Assembly (NCBI GenBank): GCA_002049495.1
Contig: LLYS01000006.1
Span: 119,601 to 183,600, forward strand
DNA: 64,000 bases
Source: Epsilonproteobacteria bacterium tcs-49
Lineage (GTDB): Bacteria; Campylobacterota; Campylobacteria; Campylobacterales; Sulfurovaceae
Reading direction: 5' to 3'
Shown: positions 18,680-27,876 of the stretch, one piece after another
Numbering within the stretch: the stretch's first letter is position 1
Layout of the letters: each line of letters opens with the position of its first letter
Program-made: the position numbers and the translations under genes
Notes under the pieces: model-generated
Database searches by the model: none
What the model saw: the letters and a program-made list of their open reading frames with translations, nothing else
Told to the model about the DNA's origin: nothing

Positions 18680-19185
18680 TGAAGTTTATCCTCCCCCTAC
18701 TCTTTCTGGGCATCTCTTCGCTTTTTGCGCAAAACTGGACCACCGGCGTATTAAAAGCAAAGCAGGGAACCCTCTTATACTTCGCGCTGGAAAACTACAA
18801 CCTCTACTGCGATGCCTACGGCGTGTATACGATGCAGCGCTTTTTAGCCAACGAAGATGTACCGGGGGATTGTAAAAGCAAACTCAAAGAGCACTATCCC
18901 AAGATAAAAAGACGCTATATGAAGGAGTTGAATATGCGGCTGAAAAGGGAGCAGATGTATCATATCGAAGCGATCGATCAAAAATGTATCGTCCTTTTTA
19001 GCGATTCAAAGTCCTACAGTGAAGTGATGCTGCGTAACGGTTTGGGGATCAAGGAAAAGGAGTTTGAAACCGAGGATGAGGGGTTAAGCTACGCTTTGCA
19101 AAAGGCCGAAGCGTACGCGCGCAAAAACAGAAGGGGCGTATGGAGCGACCCCTTTTTGGCGAAATGTTTTCAAGCCACGAAGTGA
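18679..19185 (+). CDS. Secreted SNase-like (thermonuclease-fold) protein, probably non-catalytic
   Basis: A 168-residue protein with a signal peptide (MKFILPLLFLGISSLFAQ). The C-terminal half resembles the staphylococcal nuclease fold, with VMLRNGLGIKEK followed by a helix and the closing ARKNRRGVWSDP. I do not find the catalytic Arg/Glu/Arg set of active nucleases in the expected places, so it may bind nucleic acid or another ligand without cutting. It is transcribed away from the efflux adaptor from an overlapping promoter, and its 3' end overlaps the LOG gene by 16 bases tail to tail. Fold assignment is moderate. Confidence 0.78.
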   Translation: MKFILPLLFLGISSLFAQNWTTGVLKAKQGTLLYFALENYNLYCDAYGVYTMQRFLANEDVPGDCKSKLKEHYPKIKRRYMKELNMRLKREQMYHIEAIDQKCIVLFSDSKSYSEVMLRNGLGIKEKEFETEDEGLSYALQKAEAYARKNRRGVWSDPFLAKCFQATK

Positions 19186-19832
19186 TCGCTGCCTAAGCGG
19201 AACTTTTCGATATACTCCACCGCTTCGTCCATATCATCGGTGATCAGATAACTTTTCATATCCCTCTCGTCGATATAGTCATATTCGAGCATTTGGCGGA
19301 AAAACCCCTCCAGGGGTTCATAAAACTCTTTGCCGAAAAGCACGATGGGAAAGCGCCCCATACGGTTTGTCTGTACCAGGCACAGCGCTTCGGAAAGCTC
19401 ATCCAGCGTTCCGAAACCGCCGGGCATCACCACAAAAGCCACGGAGTATTTGATAAAAGTCACTTTGCGCGTAAAAAAGTAGCGAAAGCGCAGGGCCATA
19501 TTGACAAAGGGGTTGACCTTTTGTTCCTGGGGCAGATCGATATTGAGCCCTACCGAGATTTTCGCCCCGCGGTTGCCCGCTTCCATGATGCCGCCTCCGC
19601 CGCCGGTGATGATGGAGTATCCCGCCTTTGACAGCGCCGTGGAGAGTTCCAGCGTTTTCCGGTAATAGGGATCGTCTTCGCTCGTGCGTGCGCTGCCGAA
19701 GATCGAAACCGCCGGAGGCAGGGAGTTGAGTTCCTCAAAGGCGTCGGTAAAATCCGACATAACGCGAAACATTCGCCAAACGTCTTTATCCCTGTTTTTA
19801 TTGTCTAAAAACTCTTTTTCCAAATCATGCAT
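19170..19832 (-). CDS. LOG-family protein (TIGR00730-type Rossmann fold)
   Basis: A 220-residue protein with both signature motifs of the family: GGGGGIMEAGNRGA (about 78-91) and PGGFGTLDE (about 137-145). Members cleave cytokinin nucleotide monophosphates or other nucleoside monophosphates to base and ribose phosphate, and some bacterial members act as general nucleotide hydrolases. It is cytosolic, with no signal or membrane helix. It follows the coiled-coil gene by 16 bases and may be co-transcribed with it. The natural substrate in this organism is unknown. Confidence 0.93.
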   Translation of the reverse strand: MHDLEKEFLDNKNRDKDVWRMFRVMSDFTDAFEELNSLPPAVSIFGSARTSEDDPYYRKTLELSTALSKAGYSIITGGGGGIMEAGNRGAKISVGLNIDLPQEQKVNPFVNMALRFRYFFTRKVTFIKYSVAFVVMPGGFGTLDELSEALCLVQTNRMGRFPIVLFGKEFYEPLEGFFRQMLEYDYIDERDMKSYLITDDMDEAVEYIEKFRLGSDHFVA

Positions 19833-19848
19833 CGGTTCGCACTTCCTT

Positions 19849-21384
19849 TTAGTATTTTTTCATCAACGTTTTAGCGATCGCTTCCAGGATCAGCTCATAT
19901 TTTTCCTGAACCGGCTTGTGCAGTTCCAGAAGGCTCTCTTTTTTGATATTGTTATCTTTGATCAGTTTCTCCTGGGCTTGAACGTCGATATTGATATTGG
20001 TAATTTTGACCTTGTTCAAATCGATGGAGTTGTTCAAATCACGGACAAGGATACGCAGGCGATCCTCCTCTTTGCGGTACTTTCTGATCTCGACGGAGAG
20101 TTCGTTGATACGCGATTGGGTTTTTTCGTCGCTTTTGATCTTCTTCTGCTTCTTTTTCAGCTCGTAATTCTCATCTTGAAGCTCTTTGCTTTCGGTGATG
20201 ATCGTTTTGATCTGTTCATTGATATCGCCCTTGCGCTCCTCGATGCGCTGATTTTCCTCCTCGATCGTTTCGATCCGGTGTTTAAAATCCAGAACTTTGC
20301 GCTCCGCTTTTTCGGTATTTTTGATCAGCTGTTCGATCTCTTGGTCGTTCTTTTGCTTTTGGATGGCGATGGGCAGGATGGAAACGGCGTTCCATTTTTG
20401 ATCGTTGGCATCGATGATTTCGGGTTTTTGCACCTGTTTACCGTCAAGCAGTTCCACGTTGCCGTCGTAGTAGCGTAGAAAGTTTTCCACGTTTTTGTCA
20501 CGCTGGGTGTGCAGGTCCATGATTCTTTGGGCGAACATTTTGTGGATATTGCCGAAATGTTCCCGGAAGATATAGTTGACAAAGGCTTTTTTCAAAGCCA
20601 CGTCGGAATCCTCATCCATATAGATTGAGGTCACTTTATAAAGCGCGTCCTGAACGAAGGGGATGACGTTCTTGCGAAAATACTCGTTGTTGATGATGGT
20701 AAAGTCCAGCCGCGTACGGGTCAAATCGTCGATGGCGTTGGAAATTTCATCGTAAATGTTTTTCTCAAAGACGATATTTTTAAGCTTTTCAAGCTCCTCG
20801 GGCGGCAAGCCTCCTGCCCTTCGTTCCAGGGGTTTCTTCCCGCTTCCCTCGGTGAATTTTTTAATGGTCAGTTTATCGTTCATGAAAAAGACCAGGTCCC
20901 GTTCGTGCAGCTCAAAAGCGTTGCGCGCCGCTTGGCGGTAAAGCTCCTTTTTCAAGCCGCTGTCGTCGATATTTTCAAAATCGCACCCGTGGCATTTGAG
21001 ATCATCTTTACCGATCATGTAGATATCTTCCCCGGTTTTATACTCGTCCAGGCGGGTTTGCAGCTCACTCAGGCTTTGGCTCATGGTGTGAAACTGCTTG
21101 CTAAACTCCCCGTAGATCTGCTTTTTCAAATCCTTGATGATGATGCTGTGAAAGCCGTTGAAAAACAAAGATATCTTTTGATTGAGCAGCAGGAAATAGC
21201 TTTTAAACGCCCGCCTTATATCGGCACGGTTTTCGCTGAGATCCTTTTCGCTGTGGTGTTCAAGCATAAAGTCGTAATATTTGGCGGCTAATTTTTTATC
21301 AAAGTCTTCGCAGTAAAAGTTTTGGTCGATGTTTTGTTCTAAAAATGCGAAAGTGTGTTTAAATACCTCGGAAGTTGAGGACAT
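19849..21384 (-). CDS. Hypothetical coiled-coil protein with a CxxC pair
   Basis: A 511-residue soluble protein. The N-terminal 330 residues are mixed alpha-helical and include a CHGC pair (about 128-131) that could bind a metal or be redox-active. Residues about 345-490 form a long, highly charged coiled coil rich in Glu, Lys and Ile repeats. Such a layout is common in structural, SMC-like or polarity proteins, but I see no ATPase motif and do not recognise the family. It is followed on the same strand by the LOG gene. The 129-bp AT-rich gap upstream holds no other gene that I can see. Confidence 0.78.
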   Translation of the reverse strand: MSSTSEVFKHTFAFLEQNIDQNFYCEDFDKKLAAKYYDFMLEHHSEKDLSENRADIRRAFKSYFLLLNQKISLFFNGFHSIIIKDLKKQIYGEFSKQFHTMSQSLSELQTRLDEYKTGEDIYMIGKDDLKCHGCDFENIDDSGLKKELYRQAARNAFELHERDLVFFMNDKLTIKKFTEGSGKKPLERRAGGLPPEELEKLKNIVFEKNIYDEISNAIDDLTRTRLDFTIINNEYFRKNVIPFVQDALYKVTSIYMDEDSDVALKKAFVNYIFREHFGNIHKMFAQRIMDLHTQRDKNVENFLRYYDGNVELLDGKQVQKPEIIDANDQKWNAVSILPIAIQKQKNDQEIEQLIKNTEKAERKVLDFKHRIETIEEENQRIEERKGDINEQIKTIITESKELQDENYELKKKQKKIKSDEKTQSRINELSVEIRKYRKEEDRLRILVRDLNNSIDLNKVKITNINIDVQAQEKLIKDNNIKKESLLELHKPVQEKYELILEAIAKTLMKKY

Positions 21385-21513
21385 ATGAGACCTTTGTTAT
21401 CGAGTGGTTTTATGATTTATATGGTTGAATATTTATGTTTATTCTAAAATACGGAGGTTATTTTATCAAAAAAAGTTATTATTTTTATCGAAGTTAAAAA
21501 CTAGATTCAAAGT

Positions 21514-22551
21514 TTATATGTCATTTAATATTTCCACCCGATTGCGCCCGTTTTGCTTGGCTTTGTACAAAGCGCTGTCGGCTCTGCCGATAACGGATTG
21601 GATGCTGTCGTCGGCTTTGAACTTCGTGACGCCGATACTGACGGTAACGGTTTCCTCCAAGCCGAAATCGTGTTCTTTGACGCTTTTTCTCACATGGTCG
21701 GCAAAGGCGTAGTTGTGCTCCTTCACGTCGGCTATGACGATAAATTCCTCCCCGCCGTAACGGATAAAGATATCTTCCTGGCGGATATTTTTTTGCACCA
21801 CCTTGACAAATTCCTTTAACACCCGATCCCCCTCCAGGTGCCCGTATCTGTCGTTGACCTGCTTGAAATAGTCGATATCGAGGATAAAGAGCGAATAGCG
21901 CATCTTCTTATCCTCCAGTTCGATATCCTCGTAGATATTGTGCAGCGCCTGTTTATTGTAGATGTTGGTCATGGGATCGAGCATTACCTCCTTTTCCAAC
22001 CCCCTGCGTACGAAAAGGATGACGATGACGATGATGGAGAGAATCACGGCTAAAACGATGATGACGCGGTAAAAGATATCGCTTTGAAACTCTTCAAGCT
22101 TCTCTTCACTGATCTTTTGGGTCAGGTATGTCAAGCTGTCGGCGATATACCAGCACTCCTCCGTCGCCGCGAGAAAGGAGGGCGTATCGGTCTTGCCTTC
22201 GTTGATAAGGGTTTTTATCTCCTTCCAGGAGTTTTGCAACTGTTTATGCTGCTGTAAAAAATTGTAGCGTTTGATAAAGGGTTCGTTATGTGGTTCAAAA
22301 ATATAATTTTGTTTTAAGTATGTAAACTTTTCATCGATAAAACGCTGGAGGGATTTGGTCCTTTTTTGAGTGAGTGCGAGCTTGCTTACACGCTGGATAG
22401 AGCCTCTGATAACACCGTAATTGTTGACGATGGAAGCATCCTGGTTGAAATCCTGAAGTTTAAAAAAATTCATAGTGGGGTTGATAAGGATAATTCCCAT
22501 CAAAAAAATGAGCAATGCTATGATGATACGGGAGATATAACCTTTGACCAT
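21514..22551 (-). CDS. Membrane diguanylate cyclase with periplasmic PilJ/NarX-like sensor
   Basis: A 345-residue protein with membrane helices at about 7-27 and 162-182, flanking a roughly 130-residue periplasmic helical sensor. The sensor start (NNYGVIRGSIQRVSKLAL, about 43-60) resembles the PilJ/NarX-type four-helix domain. The cytoplasmic part is a GGDEF domain with an intact GGEEF signature at 266-270 and the metal Asp in FILDIDYFK, so it should make c-di-GMP from two GTP. I see no RxxD inhibition site just before the signature. The signal sensed is unknown. It follows the Y-family polymerase gene by 63 bases. Confidence 0.93.
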   Translation of the reverse strand: MVKGYISRIIIALLIFLMGIILINPTMNFFKLQDFNQDASIVNNYGVIRGSIQRVSKLALTQKRTKSLQRFIDEKFTYLKQNYIFEPHNEPFIKRYNFLQQHKQLQNSWKEIKTLINEGKTDTPSFLAATEECWYIADSLTYLTQKISEEKLEEFQSDIFYRVIIVLAVILSIIVIVILFVRRGLEKEVMLDPMTNIYNKQALHNIYEDIELEDKKMRYSLFILDIDYFKQVNDRYGHLEGDRVLKEFVKVVQKNIRQEDIFIRYGGEEFIVIADVKEHNYAFADHVRKSVKEHDFGLEETVTVSIGVTKFKADDSIQSVIGRADSALYKAKQNGRNRVEILNDI

Positions 22552-22614
22552 CTGGATCCTTGCGATACTTTTATAATAAAATTAATGAATAATTATAATA
22601 TAATTTTTTTAATT

Positions 22615-23877
22615 TTACAACTCGTTACCGGTTTTGATAATATCGATCCCAAAACGGTTACGCAGGTTCTGCACCTCCTTTGTCAACTTGCTGTACTTCA
22701 TATCCTCCTCCAGCTCCATCATCGACAGCGTCTTAAGGCCCCGATCGCTAAAATTCGATACGCTGACGCCGATTTTGACGCAGTTTCTATGGGTATGGAG
22801 CTGCTCATACATAGTAAAAAGAATCTTCTTAAACAGCCTTTCGCTGAAGATACGGTTGATATTTTTTCGCATCTTCGCCTTGTGCCCGTAATCGTAGGTA
22901 AGCTGCAGCTCATACACGGTGGGATTGACGTCGTATTTTCGCACCATAAAAACGATATTACGCGCCATGATCGAGATGCGTCGCTTGATCTCTTCGCCCT
23001 CCCGTATTCCGTCAAAGGTTCTGCTGATTCCGATCGATTTTCTCGGGGTTTTTCGGGCGATCCCCTCCCCGTCGATACCCAACACGCGATTATATATCTG
23101 TATGCCGGGTTTTTTCCAGCTATAAAAGAGTTTTTTGCGGGCTTTGATCTGATCGAGCGTAAAGATTTGGTGGTCGTAAAGCTTTTTGGCAAACTGCCTG
23201 CCGATTCCGGGAAAGATTTCCACGGGCATCCCCTTTATAAACGCCGAAATCTCCTCTTTTCGTACCATATGCACCCCGTAGGGTTTCGCCCTTCCCGTTG
23301 CCAATTTGGCGATCCATTTGGCGGGGCTGATACCGATGGAAACGGGCAGTCCCGTCTCCCGCAGGATCAAATCCTTCAACTCCCACGCGAACCGCTCACT
23401 CTCCTCCGGTTCCACCCAGCCGCTCAAATCCCCGAAAAACTCATCGATACTAAACTGCTCGATCAAAGGGATCTGGGAGGCAAGGAGTTCCCGAAGCTGT
23501 TTTGAGAGTTTGTGGTACAGGGCGTATTCGGGGGTGATGACCGTCAGCTGCGGACAGAAACCCAGTGCCTGGGCAAGGGGCATGGCGGTTTTGACGCCGT
23601 ATTTTCTGGCTTCATAGGAAGCGGTAGTGACGATACCGCGTACCCGCTGCCGCTCATCGAGAAAAAAGGAGTTGAAATCTTTTTTTTCGCGGTTTTGAAA
23701 CAAAGGAGCGACGAAAGCCCCGCTGTTGTCATCGACAAGCCGCAACTCCGTACGGTTTTTGGCAAACATTTTCAAATCGCTCCGCCCCCCGACGGCTACG
23801 GGTTTGTTGCGCAGGGAGTGGTCTTTGATGCGGTGGGCGGAGACGAAAAAACAGTCGATATCGATGTGGACAAACAT
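22615..23877 (-). CDS. Y-family translesion DNA polymerase (DinB/UmuC-like)
   Basis: A 420-residue polymerase with the N-terminal catalytic HIDIDCFF motif and the second catalytic block FSIDEFFGDLSG. Palm and thumb motifs follow (GLPVSIGISPAKWIAKLA and PGIGRQFAKKL, a helix-hairpin-helix), and then a little-finger domain. Compared with E. coli DinB there is a longer insertion in the fingers (about residues 33-62) before GIVTTASYEARKYGVKTAMP. It should bypass lesions at the cost of fidelity. It starts two bases after the beta-CASP gene ends, so the two are probably co-transcribed. I see no clear LexA-type box nearby. Confidence 0.93.
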   Translation of the reverse strand: MFVHIDIDCFFVSAHRIKDHSLRNKPVAVGGRSDLKMFAKNRTELRLVDDNSGAFVAPLFQNREKKDFNSFFLDERQRVRGIVTTASYEARKYGVKTAMPLAQALGFCPQLTVITPEYALYHKLSKQLRELLASQIPLIEQFSIDEFFGDLSGWVEPEESERFAWELKDLILRETGLPVSIGISPAKWIAKLATGRAKPYGVHMVRKEEISAFIKGMPVEIFPGIGRQFAKKLYDHQIFTLDQIKARKKLFYSWKKPGIQIYNRVLGIDGEGIARKTPRKSIGISRTFDGIREGEEIKRRISIMARNIVFMVRKYDVNPTVYELQLTYDYGHKAKMRKNINRIFSERLFKKILFTMYEQLHTHRNCVKIGVSVSNFSDRGLKTLSMMELEEDMKYSKLTKEVQNLRNRFGIDIIKTGNEL

Positions 23878-23879
23878 AG

Positions 23880-25223
23880 TTACAGGGTGATCGTTCTACC
23901 CATTTTGGTCAAGTGTACCTTGGTGTGCAGCAAGGAGCGTAAAACGTTTTGCAACTGTTTTTGCCGCTCTTTGTCCCCGTGGATCAGATAGATATGCCTC
24001 AACCCCTTGATCGCTTCGACCCAGCGCAGCATATCGTCCTGGTCCGCATGGGCCGAGAAGCCGTCTACGCTTTTGACTACGGCGTTTTTGGGGACATAGG
24101 TCCCTTCGATCTCCACCCCCTTTTTATTGTGCAAAATCCTGTACCCGAGGGTGGAGGGGACTTGATACCCCACAAAAACGATCAGTGCGTTCTCGTCACC
24201 CAGATAGCGCAGCAGGTGGTGGGTGACCCGCCCCCCTTCGCACATGCCGCTGCCGGCGATGATGATCTTGGCCCCCGGTGTCCCCGCGATGCGTGAAGAA
24301 GCGTCTTTGCTTTCGGTATTGACCAACTCCTCAAAATCAAAGGGGTTGATATTTGCGCGCATCATTTCGTTGATCTCGTCGGAAAAAAGCGAGGGGTAGT
24401 TTAAAAAGGTTCGCGTAACGTTGATCGCCAAAGGGGCATCGAGAAATACGGGGATCCCCTGAAGTTTCCCCTGCAGGCTCAGCTGCCGCAGGATATAAAG
24501 TACCTCCTGGGTCCTTTCCAGGGCAAAAGAGGGAATCAATACCGTCGAACCCGCCCGCAGGGCGTCTTCGATATAGGTTTTAAACTCCATGATGGAGATG
24601 TTGAGGTTTTTATGCATCCGATCCCCGTACGTGGATTCCAAAAAGAGGTAATCGGCGCTGTCGTAGGGGGTGATCGCAGAGGTGATGATGCGGTGTTCCT
24701 GCCCGATGTCGCCGCTGAAAATGACGCTTTTTTCCCCTTCCTGTTCTTTGAAGGTGAGTTTGAGCGTAGCCGAGCCCAGAATATGCCCCGCATTTTGAAA
24801 AACAACCTCAATCCCCTCTTCCAGTTTGACGGGTTCGCCGTACTGTATATAGGGTTTAAACAAAGACAGGGCGGGATCGACGTCCGCGAGAGTATACAGC
24901 GGTCTGGGAGTGCTCTCTTGCAAACCTCCCGCGTTGTGCAGCATCAACCTGGAGATGGCGAAGGTCGCTCTCGTACACAGGATCTCTCCTTTAAAGCCCT
25001 GCTTGACCAGCAAAGGGATCCTTCCGATGTGATCCAGATGGGCGTGGGTGACCAGTAAAAAGTCGATACTCGCCGGGTCAAAACCGAAGGGTTCCTCGTT
25101 GCGATCTTTGTCTTCGCCCTGGAACATGCCGCAGTCGATAAGGATTTTCGTATCGTTTATCTCCAGCAGGTGGCACGATCCCGTGACCTGTCCCGCTGCA
25201 CCGAAAGATTGAAAAAACGCCAT
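23880..25223 (-). CDS. Metallo-beta-lactamase/beta-CASP RNA-processing hydrolase
   Basis: A 447-residue two-domain enzyme. The MBL half has the zinc-binding THAHLDHIG motif (about residue 59-67), the distal histidine in QNAGHILGSA and the aspartate in IFSGDIGQ. The beta-CASP half has LIPSFALERTQE, GSGMCEGGR, the metal histidine of GFSAHADQDDM and IHGDKERQ near the C-terminus. Related proteins are archaeal and bacterial CPSF-like nucleases that process or degrade RNA. Length and motif set are complete. Its partner gene downstream is the Y-family polymerase, but no functional link is known. Confidence 0.94.
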   Translation of the reverse strand: MAFFQSFGAAGQVTGSCHLLEINDTKILIDCGMFQGEDKDRNEEPFGFDPASIDFLLVTHAHLDHIGRIPLLVKQGFKGEILCTRATFAISRLMLHNAGGLQESTPRPLYTLADVDPALSLFKPYIQYGEPVKLEEGIEVVFQNAGHILGSATLKLTFKEQEGEKSVIFSGDIGQEHRIITSAITPYDSADYLFLESTYGDRMHKNLNISIMEFKTYIEDALRAGSTVLIPSFALERTQEVLYILRQLSLQGKLQGIPVFLDAPLAINVTRTFLNYPSLFSDEINEMMRANINPFDFEELVNTESKDASSRIAGTPGAKIIIAGSGMCEGGRVTHHLLRYLGDENALIVFVGYQVPSTLGYRILHNKKGVEIEGTYVPKNAVVKSVDGFSAHADQDDMLRWVEAIKGLRHIYLIHGDKERQKQLQNVLRSLLHTKVHLTKMGRTITL

Positions 25224-25261
25224 AAAATCTCCTTACTTTATTATACCATTTTGCAAGAAGT

Positions 25262-25774
25262 CTATTTATAAAACATCACTGTAATATCGTTGGGCAGATA
25301 GCCGGTTTGCGACACCGTTTTTGCGACGTTCAAATCTTTGGCTATCTGCTCCAGGCGCCGTGTAGAAAGATAGTTATAAATACCGCTTTGCTTCTCTCCG
25401 TGGAGTATGTTAAAAACAAACCCCTCTTTGGATGCGTCAAAACAGTTTTTTATAAAAAGAAAGGCTTCATAGGGGTGCAGGGTATTCATCGCTCCGCTGC
25501 ATAGGTAAAAATCGGCTTTTGGGATGGTTTCATGGCATATGTTCGCGCGGATGATCTTTTTCCCCGTTTTTTTAGAAGCGATGGCGCACATCGTCTCAAG
25601 AGTATCGATTCCCGTATACTCCCTGGGCAGCAAGCCTTTTTTGGCAAGGTAACCGTGCAGGTCTCCAAAACCGCAACCGGCGTCGCAAAGGGTTTTCTCT
25701 CTCAAGTCCCCGGGCAGCAAAGAAAGGAGATTGTCAAACCTGACCAGCTGCGTTTTTTTACTGTTCCAGCGCAC
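25262..25774 (-). CDS. Class I SAM-dependent methyltransferase, 5' end uncertain
   Basis: A 170-residue protein from a GTG start, with motif I as CDAGCGFGDL (about 30-39) and an acidic ribose-binding position in YTGIDTLE. The frame stays open upstream for 17 more codons (reading ITAPYGNTVSPKG before VRW) until a TAG at about 25834. Those residues look like the conserved N-terminus of homologues, yet no ATG, GTG or TTG is present there, only ATA codons. So either GTG is the true start or an unusual start is used. The substrate is unknown. It follows the antiporter gene by 47 bases. Confidence 0.82.
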   Translation of the reverse strand: MRWNSKKTQLVRFDNLLSLLPGDLREKTLCDAGCGFGDLHGYLAKKGLLPREYTGIDTLETMCAIASKKTGKKIIRANICHETIPKADFYLCSGAMNTLHPYEAFLFIKNCFDASKEGFVFNILHGEKQSGIYNYLSTRRLEQIAKDLNVAKTVSQTGYLPNDITVMFYK

Positions 25775-25821
25775 ACCTTTGGGGCTTACCGTATTTCCGT
25801 ATGGCGCTGTTATAAAAGCGG

Positions 25822-27039
25822 TTATTGTCTATTCTCGGCATAGAACACTTTTCTCAACAGCAGCGGCGGTATCAGCGTCGTTACCACCACGACCAGAATA
25901 AGCGTGGAGTAGGTTTGGTTTTGCAGCGCACCCATACTCATCCCCACTTCCGCAAAGATCAGCCCCACCTCTCCGCGAGGTACCATGGAAAGCCCCAGAA
26001 ACGCCCGCTCTTTCCACCCCACTCCGGGGACGAAAAAGCCCCCGAAAAACTTCCCGGCAAAGGCGATAAGCGTCAAAGTCAGCGCCAGATACCAAAACCC
26101 GGCCGCCGCGTATTCGATGGTGGTCAAGTCGATCGAGAGACCTACGTAGACGAAGAAGATGGGAGAAAAGAGATAGATGATGGGATGCATCTTCTGCTTG
26201 ACGATCTCCAAACAGGTGGCGTCGTGTTCATCGTCACGCAAAAAGGAAGCAAAGGGTACGATAAAGCGGCGCGAAAACGCGATCCCGGCGGCAAAGGAGC
26301 CCAGAATCTCGGGGATACCCAGTAGGGATGCGATATAGGAAAACCCCAGAATAAGCGAAACGATAAAGGTGGGGATAAAGCCCGGAACCCGCCTTTTAAA
26401 AGAGAGTGCCCGCATCGCTTTTGCGGTGAATTTGCTTAAAACGGGCGCCAGGGTGAAGAAAACGACGATGAAGGCAAATACTTTTAAACTGTGCCCCAGG
26501 GAGAGCTCCCCCGTGGAGACGTAATCATATACGAAAGCCAAAAACAGTACCCCGATCAAGTCATCGATCACCGCCGCGCCCAGGATGACCTGCGAAAGCT
26601 TTGAAGAGACGATATCCAAATCTTTCAGTACCCGCATGGTGATGCCGATGCTCGTCGCCGTCAACGTCCCCGCGATAAACAGCGAAGGCGCGAGCTCCAA
26701 TCCAAACGCCAGTGCGGTGGAAAGCCCCGCGCTAAAGGGGATAAGCGCCCCGGCCAAAGCCAAAACGATAGATTGTCTGCCCGCACGTTTGAGCTGCTGC
26801 AGATCCGTTTCAAAGCCGATCTCAAACAGCAGAAGCATAATCCCGATCTCTGCGAGAACCTTTAAAAAAGTGGTATGTTCTCCCAGCTGGATCCAGCCAA
26901 AACCGCTGGGACCGAGCATCAAACCCGCGACGATTTCGCCCAGAACCGCCACCATACCCATCATGGCAAACAGTTCTCCAAAGACGCGGGCGAAAATAAA
27001 TACGAGCAGAAGGATCAGAAAGAAACTATGCGCATCCAC
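25822..27039 (-). CDS. CPA2-family cation:proton antiporter (KefB-type membrane domain)
   Basis: A 405-residue, almost wholly hydrophobic protein with about 12-13 membrane helices. The paired discontinuous-helix motifs are visible as VLGEIVAGLMLGPSGF near the N-terminus and ILGAAVIDDLIGVLFLAF (about 150-168), where the Asp pair is the ion-binding site. It ends without the C-terminal Rossmann (RCK) domain of KefB/KefC, so it is a domain-only exchanger of Na+ or K+ for H+. The GTG start has AAGGAG nine bases upstream. It lies 42 bases after the TIGR03915-type gene. Ion specificity cannot be read from sequence. Confidence 0.93.
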   Translation of the reverse strand: MDAHSFFLILLLVFIFARVFGELFAMMGMVAVLGEIVAGLMLGPSGFGWIQLGEHTTFLKVLAEIGIMLLLFEIGFETDLQQLKRAGRQSIVLALAGALIPFSAGLSTALAFGLELAPSLFIAGTLTATSIGITMRVLKDLDIVSSKLSQVILGAAVIDDLIGVLFLAFVYDYVSTGELSLGHSLKVFAFIVVFFTLAPVLSKFTAKAMRALSFKRRVPGFIPTFIVSLILGFSYIASLLGIPEILGSFAAGIAFSRRFIVPFASFLRDDEHDATCLEIVKQKMHPIIYLFSPIFFVYVGLSIDLTTIEYAAAGFWYLALTLTLIAFAGKFFGGFFVPGVGWKERAFLGLSMVPRGEVGLIFAEVGMSMGALQNQTYSTLILVVVVTTLIPPLLLRKVFYAENRQ

Positions 27040-27081
27040 CGGAAGCTCTCCTTGTAGAATCTGTTATGATTGTAACACAAA

Positions 27082-27813
27082 TCAATTAAATTCGGTCATA
27101 TACTTTCTATACAGCAGCGGTACCATATTGCGCTGCACCTTGTCGTTACGGCGAGATTCGATGGAGACGGAGTCGAAAAAGACCCGCCACAGGCGGGCAA
27201 ACTTCTTTTCCTCCCTTGAACGTTCGGGGAGCTTAAAAGCAGCCACGTCGTAGATTTGAAACTCCCCCGATCCGTAGACAAAAGCCCGCTTTCTTCTGCG
27301 GTCATGGATGATAAACTTTTCGTTGCCGAGGCGCCTGGCAAAGTGTTTTCCCAGAAAATACAAAACATCAAATTCCAACTCCGCCGCTGCGTACATCGTC
27401 CCGTCCTCAAGCTCTTCAAACCGTAAAAACCCCTCCATCTTGTGCAGATAGCGAAACATCCGCTTCCTGGCATCCTCGACGCGTCTGACGGTATCGATGG
27501 AGGGGTCTTCGAGAAGGCGCACGTTTTTAAACCCCAGTACGATATAGCGAAACAGATCCAAAAAGATCTCCTCCTTATCGTATAAGAAGAGGTGATAAAC
27601 GGTTTTTAAATGCCTGTCGGAGAGGTTTTTGCGCAGGCCTGTCAAAACCCGTTCGCACTTTTGTATATCTGTTTGTATATCGATAATGCTATCTTCAAAA
27701 AGGGTTTTTGGGGCTTCGGTGGATATGATACGGGGTGTAGTTCGCCGGTGGTAACACTCGTAAACAAGAGTCATAAAACCTTCAAAGCTGCCGTCAAATA
27801 CCAGATGCGCCAT
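27082..27813 (-). CDS. TIGR03915-type putative DNA-metabolism protein (partner of repair radical SAM)
   Basis: A 243-residue protein that opens with LVFDGSFEGFMTLVYECY and later has RFEELEDGTMYAAAELEFDV and FIIHDRRRKRAFVYGSGE. This pattern fits the family known as TIGR03915, an uncharacterised protein nearly always coded next to the TIGR03916 radical SAM protein and sometimes fused to a uracil-DNA-glycosylase-like domain. Here it ends without such a fusion. The radical SAM partner is found 2 kb away on the same strand, beyond a STAS gene and a histidine kinase gene. A DNA repair or modification role is suggested by family context only. Confidence 0.86.
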   Translation of the reverse strand: MAHLVFDGSFEGFMTLVYECYHRRTTPRIISTEAPKTLFEDSIIDIQTDIQKCERVLTGLRKNLSDRHLKTVYHLFLYDKEEIFLDLFRYIVLGFKNVRLLEDPSIDTVRRVEDARKRMFRYLHKMEGFLRFEELEDGTMYAAAELEFDVLYFLGKHFARRLGNEKFIIHDRRRKRAFVYGSGEFQIYDVAAFKLPERSREEKKFARLWRVFFDSVSIESRRNDKVQRNMVPLLYRKYMTEFN

Positions 27814-27876
27814 AATGGAACTTTCATAGAAAATGTGCTATCGTGCAGTATTGTATCACATTTTAAAGGAGTCGGT

